A stretch of 36,458 nt of DNA from Victivallis vadensis (GTDB lineage: Bacteria; Verrucomicrobiota; Kiritimatiellia; UBA8416; CAMCYG01): positions 1 through 36,458 of the forward strand of contig CAMCYG010000010.1 in assembly GCA_945883775.1 (NCBI GenBank), written 5' to 3'. The stretch's first letter is position 1; the number at the start of each line of letters is the position of its first letter. The position numbers and the translations under genes are program-made. Under the pieces are notes generated by a model. That model was not told where the DNA came from, did not search any database, and was given only the letters and a program-made list of their open reading frames with translations. This document shows positions 8,103-14,683 of this stretch, piece by piece.

Positions 8103-9500
8103 ATGGAAATCACATTTTACGGCGCCGCCAAGACGACAACAGGATCGATGCACCTGATAAAGGTCAACGGACACAGCATTCTTCTGGATTGCGGCTTGTA
8201 CCAGGGCAAACGAAAAGAAGCGTTCGAACGTAACAGAGCCTTTCCTTTCAATCCTATGACAGTAGAAAAGGTGATCCTTTCCCATGCCCATGTCGACCAT
8301 AGCGGCAACCTGCCCAATCTGGTCAAACAGGGTTTCAAGGGCGAAATCATAGCCACTCCTGCCACCTGCGACCTGTGTGAGTTAATGCTTCAGGATACAG
8401 CACACCTGCAAGAGAGGGATGTTATCTTCGTAAACAAGCGCAGAATCAAAGCAGGACAAGCGCCCTTTGAGCCACTGTATACTGTCGCAGAAGCCCAATC
8501 AGCAGTGAAAAACTTCTCACCGCTCAACTACAGAACAACTCAGGAAATATTTCCTGGCGTTAAACTGACTTTTTATGATGCGGGCCACATAATCGGCTCG
8601 GCCATAGTGGTCCTCGACATTAAGACAGGAAACGTTTCAAAGCGGTTCCTTTTCACAGGCGACCTGGGCCAGAACTATATGCCGATAATCAATGATCCTG
8701 AGGTTGTGCAGAACGTTGACGCAATTGTAACCGAAAGCACCTATGGAGACAGGGTTCATCCGCCACTCGAAGATGTTGAAGGCCGGCTCAAGGGTTTCAT
8801 AGATGATATCTGCCAGCAGAAAAGCAGAATGATTGTACCGGCATTCAGCGTCGGCCGGACACAGCAACTATTGTATTCTTTGAATGAACTCTACAAGAAA
8901 CGCAGAATCCCCGAAATACCAATTTACGTGGACAGCCCTCTTTCATCAAAGGTAACAGCAGTCTACGCAAAACATATGGAATGCTATGACAAGGAGACGG
9001 CCGCTATGTTGGCAGAAGGCAGCAACCCTCTCAAATTTAAGTCGGTCAAGTTCATAACAGAAGCGGAAGAATCAAAGAAGCTGAATGACGCCAAGGGGCC
9101 TATGATCATCATATCCGCCTCGGGAATGTGCGAAGGCGGACGGATACTGCATCATCTTGCCCATGCGGTGGGTGATCCGCGCAACATCATACTCATCGTT
9201 GGTTATCAGGCAGAGAACACATTGGGTCGCAGAATAGTCGAGCGCATCAACCCTATCAAGATATTCGGCGAAGAGCATGAACTCAGGGCGCGGGTACACA
9301 CGATCAACGCACTGAGCGCTCACGCAGACCGTAACGATCTTCTGGATTATTTCAAGAAGATGGGCACGGAAGTGGAAAGAGCATTCGTAGTCCACGGCGA
9401 ACCAGCACAATCAGAATCACTTGCAAATGCCATGTCAGGAATCGGCATCCGTAACGTAATCGTGCCGTCACCAGGCGACAAATTTAGCATCCTGAATTGA
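8103..9500 (+). CDS. MBL-fold/beta-CASP RNA-processing metallohydrolase (CPSF73/Ysh1-like)
   Basis: Predicted zinc-dependent RNA nuclease of the metallo-beta-lactamase/beta-CASP family (COG1236-like), 465 residues. The metal-binding HAHVDH motif lies at residues 61-66 (H61, H63, D65, H66) after GLYQGKRK. Further family motifs are DAGHIIGSAIVVL, FTGDLG, the beta-CASP segment IVPAFSVGRTQQLLYSLNEL, ISASGMCEGGRILHHL, and SAHADRNDLLDYF with a C-terminal HGEP. I moved the start to the ATG at 8103: it has GGAGG four bases upstream and begins with MEITFYGAAKTTTGSMH as the family does. The stop lies one base from the stop of the convergent DUF1638 gene. The RNA substrate is not known for most bacterial members. 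Confidence 0.9.
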   Translation: MEITFYGAAKTTTGSMHLIKVNGHSILLDCGLYQGKRKEAFERNRAFPFNPMTVEKVILSHAHVDHSGNLPNLVKQGFKGEIIATPATCDLCELMLQDTAHLQERDVIFVNKRRIKAGQAPFEPLYTVAEAQSAVKNFSPLNYRTTQEIFPGVKLTFYDAGHIIGSAIVVLDIKTGNVSKRFLFTGDLGQNYMPIINDPEVVQNVDAIVTESTYGDRVHPPLEDVEGRLKGFIDDICQQKSRMIVPAFSVGRTQQLLYSLNELYKKRRIPEIPIYVDSPLSSKVTAVYAKHMECYDKETAAMLAEGSNPLKFKSVKFITEAEESKKLNDAKGPMIIISASGMCEGGRILHHLAHAVGDPRNIILIVGYQAENTLGRRIVERINPIKIFGEEHELRARVHTINALSAHADRNDLLDYFKKMGTEVERAFVVHGEPAQSESLANAMSGIGIRNVIVPSPGDKFSILN

Positions 9501-9501
9501 T

Positions 9502-10251
9502 TTAGCTACAGGGAACGGCTTTGATGACTCCCTTTTCGTAAGATGGAGCAATTGTAGAGCCTGGTTCAATTACAAGAAAATCATCATCCCATCGGCTATC
9601 GATAAGATTCCGGATTATGCCGAAAGATCCGCTGATGACCTCAAAGCTCCATCCTTTCACCTCAGCCTCGTTCTTGGCCATGGCACAGAAACCGGCATCG
9701 CAATCCAAGCCCATGTTGATATAAGTTATCCGGTCATAATGTTCCGCCCCAACACCCATGGTCTCCATGACGTACTTCGCATTGTCCTCGCCGTATTTCT
9801 CGACCAGCTCCGCATATTTCATGGTCATACCCAGCTTATCCATGATGGTGTCCTCACCTGCCCCTTCAGCAGATTCACGCTCTATCCAGCCAGCAGTCCT
9901 GTAGTATGTGCCAGGATGCGAATTGAAATACTCCTCATACTTCGCTCGCCCACCCATGAATATAGCGATGCAGTCGTGGGATCGGGGAATAACAATCTTA
10001 GTATGAGCTGATGTTAGACCGCATAAGCCATTATTACACAGCCCGTACAAAAGAAGAATCGCCTCATATCGGCCCGCAGGTACGACATCAAGCCTTTCCT
10101 GAAGCCTGGATTTCATGCGTTCGCAACCCAGGTCGTGCAGGCCTTTCGGGAGAAACTCGAGGTCAAATGTCTTTGAATGATTCACCAGCTGTGAGCAAAT
10201 CTCCCTGAAGAAAACTTCACAAGCTATTATCTTATATCTTTTCTCGGTCAT
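9502..10251 (-). CDS. DUF1638 family protein (cysteine-rich, unknown function)
   Basis: A 249-residue soluble protein recognised as DUF1638 by its opening YKIIACEVFFREICSQL, LLYGLCNNGLCGL and IPRSHDCIAIFMGG. Cysteines lie at residues 11, 19, 43, 72, 77, 94, 184, 189 and 248; several probably bind metal or a cofactor. In methanogens and some anaerobes the family is often found with corrinoid-dependent methyltransferases. That is known context only and is not seen here. The ATG at 10249-10251 has a good SD (GAGGTGAT). It faces away from the RlmI-like gene and runs into the RNase gene with one base between stops. I assign no function. Confidence 0.8.
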   Translation of the reverse strand: MTEKRYKIIACEVFFREICSQLVNHSKTFDLEFLPKGLHDLGCERMKSRLQERLDVVPAGRYEAILLLYGLCNNGLCGLTSAHTKIVIPRSHDCIAIFMGGRAKYEEYFNSHPGTYYRTAGWIERESAEGAGEDTIMDKLGMTMKYAELVEKYGEDNAKYVMETMGVGAEHYDRITYINMGLDCDAGFCAMAKNEAEVKGWSFEVISGSFGIIRNLIDSRWDDDFLVIEPGSTIAPSYEKGVIKAVPCS

Positions 10252-10356
10252 GGCATCACCTCAAATATAAATGGATGTTATGAAATATATGCCACAGACA
10301 TCAATGAATAAAACATTCTCTTTCAGTTGCCGATAAACGCTCGGCTGCTGAGCACC

Positions 10357-10414
10357 GTTAATTTTGCACCGGCCTTGTGCAAAAGAGCGCATTGCAGCTC
10401 TGTGCAAAATTAAC
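10357..10414. promoter_or_regulatory. 13-bp perfect inverted repeat with a thrice-repeated GTGCAAAA half-site
   Basis: GTTAATTTTGCAC (10357-10369) and GTGCAAAATTAAC (10402-10414) are exact inverted complements around 32 bases. GTGCAAAA also occurs inside the loop (10377-10384), making a second, nested palindrome with the left arm, 7 bases apart. AGAGC/GCTCT (10384-10388/10397-10401) forms a small inner stem. It sits 14 bases upstream of a predicted -35 for the RlmI-like gene and about 105 bases from the DUF1638 start. It could be an operator for a dimeric repressor, a pair of alternative RNA hairpins, or a dispersed palindrome. The rest of the 213-base gap shows only the promoters. Confidence 0.6.
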
Positions 10415-10427
10415 AAACCATATTTCC

Positions 10428-10456
10428 TTGAACAGACGTCCGTTATTCTATAAATA
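10428..10456 (+). promoter_or_regulatory. predicted promoter for the RlmI-like methyltransferase gene
   Basis: TTGAAC (10428-10433) is 15 bases from TATAAA (10449-10454) or 17 bases from the overlapping TAAATA (10451-10456). Transcription would begin about 2-4 bases before the ATG at 10465. No SD is visible, so the mRNA may be leaderless. Confidence 0.4.
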
Positions 10457-10464
10457 CATCGTTT

Positions 10465-11325
10465 ATGGATTTGCATGCGATAAAAAGCAGTGGATATGAG
10501 CTTCTGGACAGCGGAGACGGCGGAAAGCTCGAGCGGTTTGGAGAAATCATACTTGACCGGCCCTGCAGCGTAGCCCTATGGAACAAGGAGCGCCCTGAGA
10601 AATGGGCATCCGCAAATGCGGTCTTTGAGCGCTCGTCAACGGGTAGCGGGAACTGGAAACACAACCGGAAAATACCAGCGAACTGGCAGATTCCTGTCGA
10701 CGACCTTACATTCATGATCAAGCCTACATCATTCGGTCATGTAGGCCTCTTCCCGGAACATTCATGCCACTGGCACTGGATAAGAGAAAGAATCAGCAAA
10801 AGGCAGGGTAGCTGCAATATACTGCATCTATTTGCATATACAGGGAGCATGTCTATTATGGTGGCAAAGGCCGGGGCTGCGGTTTGCCACGTCGACGCCG
10901 TTCAAGACATCAATGACTGGGCAAGGAAGAATGCGGAAGCTTCAGGTCTGGCCTCGGCCCCTATCAGATGGATAACCGACGACGTGACCAAATTTGTCAC
11001 ACGAGAGGTCAAGCGAGGAAGGAAATATGACGGCATCATCTTCGACCCGCCGTCATATGGCAAAGGTGCAGGCGGCGAGAAATGGGTACTGGAAGAGCAC
11101 CTCCAACCATTGATCGAGAATCTCTTGAGAGTCATGAGCGACCGCCCTGAATTCGTTCTATTTACCTGCCACACAACAGGCTTCTCTCCACCTGTCATGA
11201 AAAACATGCTTCTGCCATGGAAAACAAACTATGCGGGAAACATAGACTATGGAACCATGCTGATCCCCTCCACGGGCGGTGAGCGCGATTTGCCCTGCGG
11301 CTTTTATGCACGATGGCATAGCTGA
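10465..11325 (+). CDS. class I SAM-dependent methyltransferase, RlmI/RlmK-like (COG1092)
   Basis: Probably an rRNA cytosine-C5-type or related nucleic-acid methyltransferase, 286 residues. The SAM-binding motif I NILHLFAYTGSMSIMVAKAG spans about residues 118-137, followed by an acidic residue at the end of strand 2 (VDA, D144). Motif IV FDPPSYGKG lies at 193-201. The FGHVGLFPEHS segment before motif I is typical of RlmI/RlmL-C relatives. It is shorter than E. coli RlmI (396 residues) and lacks an N-terminal PUA domain, so the substrate is uncertain. The ATG at 10465 has no SD. It is followed two bases later by a GT2 gene, so the two are probably co-transcribed. Confidence 0.85.
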   Translation: MDLHAIKSSGYELLDSGDGGKLERFGEIILDRPCSVALWNKERPEKWASANAVFERSSTGSGNWKHNRKIPANWQIPVDDLTFMIKPTSFGHVGLFPEHSCHWHWIRERISKRQGSCNILHLFAYTGSMSIMVAKAGAAVCHVDAVQDINDWARKNAEASGLASAPIRWITDDVTKFVTREVKRGRKYDGIIFDPPSYGKGAGGEKWVLEEHLQPLIENLLRVMSDRPEFVLFTCHTTGFSPPVMKNMLLPWKTNYAGNIDYGTMLIPSTGGERDLPCGFYARWHS

Positions 11326-11327
11326 AT

Positions 11328-12140
11328 ATGTTGTTATCCGTAATCATACCTACAAAGAACGAAGCCTTGAAAATAAGGGACTGCATATCGTCCTTCACCA
11401 AGTTTCAAGCAAAGGGAGTTCTTGAAGTTATCGTTGTGGACAACTCTTCCACAGACAACACCTGCGCTATCGCAACAGAAAGCGGCGCACGTGTTGTAAC
11501 TTGCGGTCCTGAAAGGAGCTCTCAGCGCAACAGAGGCGGAATCATCGAATCCAAAGGCGATTATATCTTCTTCGTAGATGCTGACATGACAGTTCCTGAG
11601 GCGACTATGAACGAGATAATCTGCGCCATTGAACGGCCTGACGCGCCAGATGCAATGTACGTAAGGGAGACCATGACCGGCTCAACGCTGTTTACGAAAA
11701 TAAGAAATTTCGAACGCAGCTTCTATGACGCGACATGTATCGACGGCCTTAGGGTCTTCAAAAGGAAAGTTTTCACACAAGTTCAAGGATTCGACGAAAA
11801 CATGTACGCCGCAGAAGACTGGGACCTTGACCGCAGAGTAATGGGGATAACAACTCGTATATCCATCACAAAGCAATCATTGCTGCATAATGAAGGAGAT
11901 CTTTCGCTGTTCCGCCTTTTGCGCAAGAAAAGCTATTATGCCGGCAATTTCGACAGATATCGGAAGAAATGGAACGACGACGAGATAACACGAAAACAAT
12001 ACGGACTTAAGTATAGATTATTTATAGTATTCACCGAAGATGGAAAGTGGAAGCGTGCAATAACCAGACCTCATTACATTCTAGCAATCTGGCTCTATAA
12101 AATACTTGTCGGATTCGTCTTCTTTGTGAAAGGCAGATAA
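11328..12140 (+). CDS. family 2 glycosyltransferase
   Basis: GT-A fold sugar transferase of 270 residues. It opens with LLSVIIPTKNEALKI, the nucleotide-sugar-binding strand. VVDNSSTDNT follows at about residues 36-45 and FFVDADMTVPE, carrying the DxD-type metal motif, at about 80-90. YAAEDWDLDRRV near 164-175 matches the usual ED acceptor-site motif. The C-terminal ~25 residues are hydrophobic (YILAIWLYKILVGFVFFV), consistent with membrane association. It begins two bases after the methyltransferase stop and has no SD of its own, suggesting coupled translation. Its stop abuts the stop of the convergent receiver gene with no bases between. The sugar and acceptor cannot be told. Confidence 0.85.
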   Translation: MLLSVIIPTKNEALKIRDCISSFTKFQAKGVLEVIVVDNSSTDNTCAIATESGARVVTCGPERSSQRNRGGIIESKGDYIFFVDADMTVPEATMNEIICAIERPDAPDAMYVRETMTGSTLFTKIRNFERSFYDATCIDGLRVFKRKVFTQVQGFDENMYAAEDWDLDRRVMGITTRISITKQSLLHNEGDLSLFRLLRKKSYYAGNFDRYRKKWNDDEITRKQYGLKYRLFIVFTEDGKWKRAITRPHYILAIWLYKILVGFVFFVKGR

Positions 12141-12158
12141 TTACGCCGAAAGCCTTTC
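12128..12158. terminator. weak possible bidirectional 3'-end hairpin
   Basis: GAAAGGC (12128-12134) and GCCTTTC (12152-12158) form a 7-bp inverted repeat spanning the abutting stops of the GT2 and receiver genes. The loop is 17 bases and there is no strong T-run, so this is a low-confidence candidate. Confidence 0.2.
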
Positions 12159-12587
12159 TCTGATGAGAGCAAAAAGCTTATCCGTTGAAATAGGCTTGGT
12201 CACAACGCAATGCCGCTTATCCTCCGCAACGATTCTGTCAAGCATATCCGAAGGCGCATATCCGGTACAGAATATCACAGCCGGCATGTTCCATTTCTTT
12301 TCATCACAGATCCGCTTGATCGCAAAGAACGCCTTCTCACCATCCATTACCGGCATCATCAGGTCCATGATTATGACATTATGCTTACTCTCCTGGAAAC
12401 GTTCCACTGCTTCTGCCCCGTTCACAGCCAAATCAATACTCGACTCGGGCAGATGGAGAGAGATCACCTTCATGAACAATTCCCTGATGCCTTTCTCATC
12501 GTCCACGACCATGATTCTCGCCTCTTTAGGCGCCGTATAATCAACCCGTGACTTTACGTTTTCGTTCATGCAAAAAGAATACCGCAT
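12141..12587 (-). CDS. single-domain response regulator (CheY-like receiver)
   Basis: A receiver domain with no output domain, 148 residues from this start. It shows IMVVDDEKGIREL with the two Mg-binding acids, the phosphoacceptor Asp in NVIIMDLMMPVMDGE, Thr in FCTGYAP, and the conserved Lys in VVTKPIS. Such proteins act by protein contacts once phosphorylated. No histidine kinase is in the window. The ATG at 12587 has a weak GGAAA upstream; an ATG at 12569 (MNENVK) is nearly as likely, and a TTG further out is not. It is divergent from the cNMP-PilT gene, with 137 bases between, which makes a role in pilus control an attractive but unproven idea. Confidence 0.88.
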   Translation of the reverse strand: MRYSFCMNENVKSRVDYTAPKEARIMVVDDEKGIRELFMKVISLHLPESSIDLAVNGAEAVERFQESKHNVIIMDLMMPVMDGEKAFFAIKRICDEKKWNMPAVIFCTGYAPSDMLDRIVAEDKRHCVVTKPISTDKLFALIRERLSA

Positions 12588-12632
12588 TTCGATTTCCAGA
12601 CACAACTAAATAAGATTTTATATATTCACTAC

Positions 12633-12661
12633 TTGACGACACACACCCATTTAGTGATTAT
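12633..12661 (+). promoter_or_regulatory. predicted promoter for the cNMP-PilT gene
   Basis: TTGACG (12633-12638) and GATTAT (12656-12661) are 17 bases apart. This gives a leader of nearly 60 bases that ends in AAGGAG nine bases before the ATG at 12725. A small inverted repeat CCTGA/TCAGG (12662-12666/12680-12684) lies at the predicted transcript start. Confidence 0.4.
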
Positions 12662-12724
12662 CCTGACATGACAATAATATCAGGCATGTTGCATACTTAA
12701 TCCCAAGACAAGGAGCTGGCGATT

Positions 12725-14572
12725 ATGAACATTATCAAGATTGAAGACAGCATGAGACAGGCAATCACGACCGAACTTCAAAAAAGCAAACTCTTTGCCG
12801 GCCTTTCAACGGAAGATCTTGGAGAGATAACCAAGAGAGCAACCATGATCCAGTACAATGCAGGCGATATTGTCGTCAATCAGGGCGACAAGTCAGACAG
12901 CTTCTTTGTCATCATCGAGGGAGAGGTCGTAATAAAGGCCATGCACGAGACAAAAAACGAGCTGGTTGAAATCGCAAGGGTCAAACCTTTTGACACCATA
13001 GGCGAGATAGGAATGCTGCTTGACCAGCCCCGTTCAGCAACCGTTGAAGCTGGAGCCGATGCAGTACTGCTGATGTTCGACAGCAAGTTCTTCAACGAGA
13101 TGTTCATGAAGCTACCAAGCCTGGGTCTTGTAACATGTAAAGTTCTGGCACAGCGTTTGCAGCAATCATCGCGAAAGTTTCTCAACCAGGCAGTATCACC
13201 AGCAGACATGGTAGTAAATCCGGAAGTGATGAAGCTTTTACCTGTGGAATTCATGCAGAGACAGCGTGTTCTGCCAATGAAGGCCGAGGGCAACATACTG
13301 ACAATAGGCTTCGTTGATGACCCTTCCCCGCAGGTCATTAACCTGACAAGAGAGGCCCTGCCCGGCATGGAGCTGCGTCCCGTTCCAATCGATTCAGCCG
13401 CTTTCAATACCGCGATGATGTCTGCTGGTATCGGAAAAGAAATCACAATAAAATCCGGCACAAAACCGACAAAGGGCGGCGCAAAGAAAAGACAGTCACC
13501 CCATCTGGACGAACTTCTCAGAAGGATGGTGGCAGAAAGAGCATCAGATTTGCACATTTCGGCAGCCCACAAGCCGCGATGGAGAATTGACGGTGAGATC
13601 CTGGAAATCGGTGACGCACAAGTCCTATCTTCCGACGACATATATGGCCTTATTGAGCCGATAATGCCTGAAAGGAATATCACACAGTACGCATCTGATA
13701 ATGACACTGACTTTGCGTATGCAATAGAAGGAGTCGCAAGGTTCAGGGTAAATATATTTTGTGACAACAAGGGCGTTGGCGGCGTGTTTCGTCAGATCCC
13801 CAGCAAGATCCTGAGCGTCGAACAACTTGGGCTTCCCGCAGTCGTCCGCAGGGTATGTGACTACCCCAAAGGGTTGATATTGGTAACCGGCCCCACCGGC
13901 AGTGGAAAATCAACCACCCTCGCCGCAATGATAGACTATATAAACAAAACAAGGACTTCCCATATAATCACAATGGAAGACCCTATTGAGTTCGTGCATA
14001 TCAGCCAGAAGTGCCTAATCAACCAACGTGAGGTTGGTCCACACACCACTTCATTCAGCAGAGCGCTCAGGGCAGTTCTTCGCGAAGACCCCGATATCGT
14101 TCTGGTTGGCGAAATGCGCGACTTGGAAACCGTACAGCTTGCGCTGGAGACAGCAAACACCGGACACCTAGTGTTCGGCACATTGCACACCAATACTGCT
14201 GTAACAACAATAACACGTATAATTGACATGTTCCCTGCCAACCAGCAAAATCAGATAAAGACAGGTCTGGCTGACGGTCTAAAGGCCGTTATCGCGCAAA
14301 CTCTCTGTAAACGCAAAGGCGGAGGACGGGTAGCCGGTCTTGAAATCATGGTCTCTGACACTGGCGTGTCCAACCTCATCAGGGAAGGAAAGACTCAACA
14401 GTTGATGAGCGCCATGCAGACAGGCAAGGCCAGAGGCAACAGAATTCTCAATGAAGAGTTGGCGCGCCTGGTAAAAGAAGGCATCGTAGAACCGGATGAA
14501 GCCTTGAGCAAAACGGTAGACAAACCGGACCTTGCCTCAAAACTCGGCATTAAACTTGCCGCTGAGGAATAG
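12725..14572 (+). CDS. PilT-like pilus ATPase with N-terminal cyclic-nucleotide-binding and GspE_N-like domains
   Basis: A 615-residue fusion. Residues ~20-145 form a cNMP-binding domain: AGDIVVNQGDKSDSFFVIIEGEV, then the phosphate-binding cassette GEIGMLLDQPRSATVEA at 93-109, with Glu94 and Arg103 in place. Residues ~165-245 resemble the GspE N-terminal (MshEN-like) domain (ILTIGFVDDPSPQVINLTR). Residues ~260-600 are a PilT-type retraction ATPase: ASDLHIS, Walker A GPTGSGKST (389-397, Lys395), the Asp box MEDPIEF, Walker B-like VLVGEMRDLETV, and the His box GHLVFGTLHTN. PilT itself is about 345 residues. A ligand-gated motor for type IV pilus retraction is the obvious reading. No other pilus gene is nearby. 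Confidence 0.9.
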   Translation: MNIIKIEDSMRQAITTELQKSKLFAGLSTEDLGEITKRATMIQYNAGDIVVNQGDKSDSFFVIIEGEVVIKAMHETKNELVEIARVKPFDTIGEIGMLLDQPRSATVEAGADAVLLMFDSKFFNEMFMKLPSLGLVTCKVLAQRLQQSSRKFLNQAVSPADMVVNPEVMKLLPVEFMQRQRVLPMKAEGNILTIGFVDDPSPQVINLTREALPGMELRPVPIDSAAFNTAMMSAGIGKEITIKSGTKPTKGGAKKRQSPHLDELLRRMVAERASDLHISAAHKPRWRIDGEILEIGDAQVLSSDDIYGLIEPIMPERNITQYASDNDTDFAYAIEGVARFRVNIFCDNKGVGGVFRQIPSKILSVEQLGLPAVVRRVCDYPKGLILVTGPTGSGKSTTLAAMIDYINKTRTSHIITMEDPIEFVHISQKCLINQREVGPHTTSFSRALRAVLREDPDIVLVGEMRDLETVQLALETANTGHLVFGTLHTNTAVTTITRIIDMFPANQQNQIKTGLADGLKAVIAQTLCKRKGGGRVAGLEIMVSDTGVSNLIREGKTQQLMSAMQTGKARGNRILNEELARLVKEGIVEPDEALSKTVDKPDLASKLGIKLAAEE

Positions 14573-14620
14573 CGACAATGTCGCAGAGTTAGGAGTATCT
14601 GGGCCTAGTTGAGCAAGTCC

Positions 14621-14644
14621 GGCAACCATGGCGATACGGTTACC
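14621..14644 (+). terminator. possible hairpin between the cNMP-PilT and yidC genes
   Basis: GGCAACC (14621-14627) pairs with GGTTACC (14638-14644) over 7 bp with one G-U. It is followed on the plus strand by the pyrimidine-rich TTCTCT rather than a clean T-run. It is the only structure I see in the 111-base gap between these convergent genes and might end the cNMP-PilT transcript. Confidence 0.25.
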
Positions 14645-14683
14645 TTCTCTACACATTCAAGCTACGCCTTTACACCAACGAAT

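Noticed and set aside
10357-10414. Integron attC site
   Set aside because: The arms begin with GTTAATT and end with AATTAAC, the reverse of the attC layout (AAC at the 5' side, GTT at the 3' side). No integrase or cassette array is present.
12880-13770. 296-codon open frame on the minus strand inside the cNMP-PilT gene
   Set aside because: It is antisense to intact cNMP-binding and PilT motifs and has no recognisable domain of its own.
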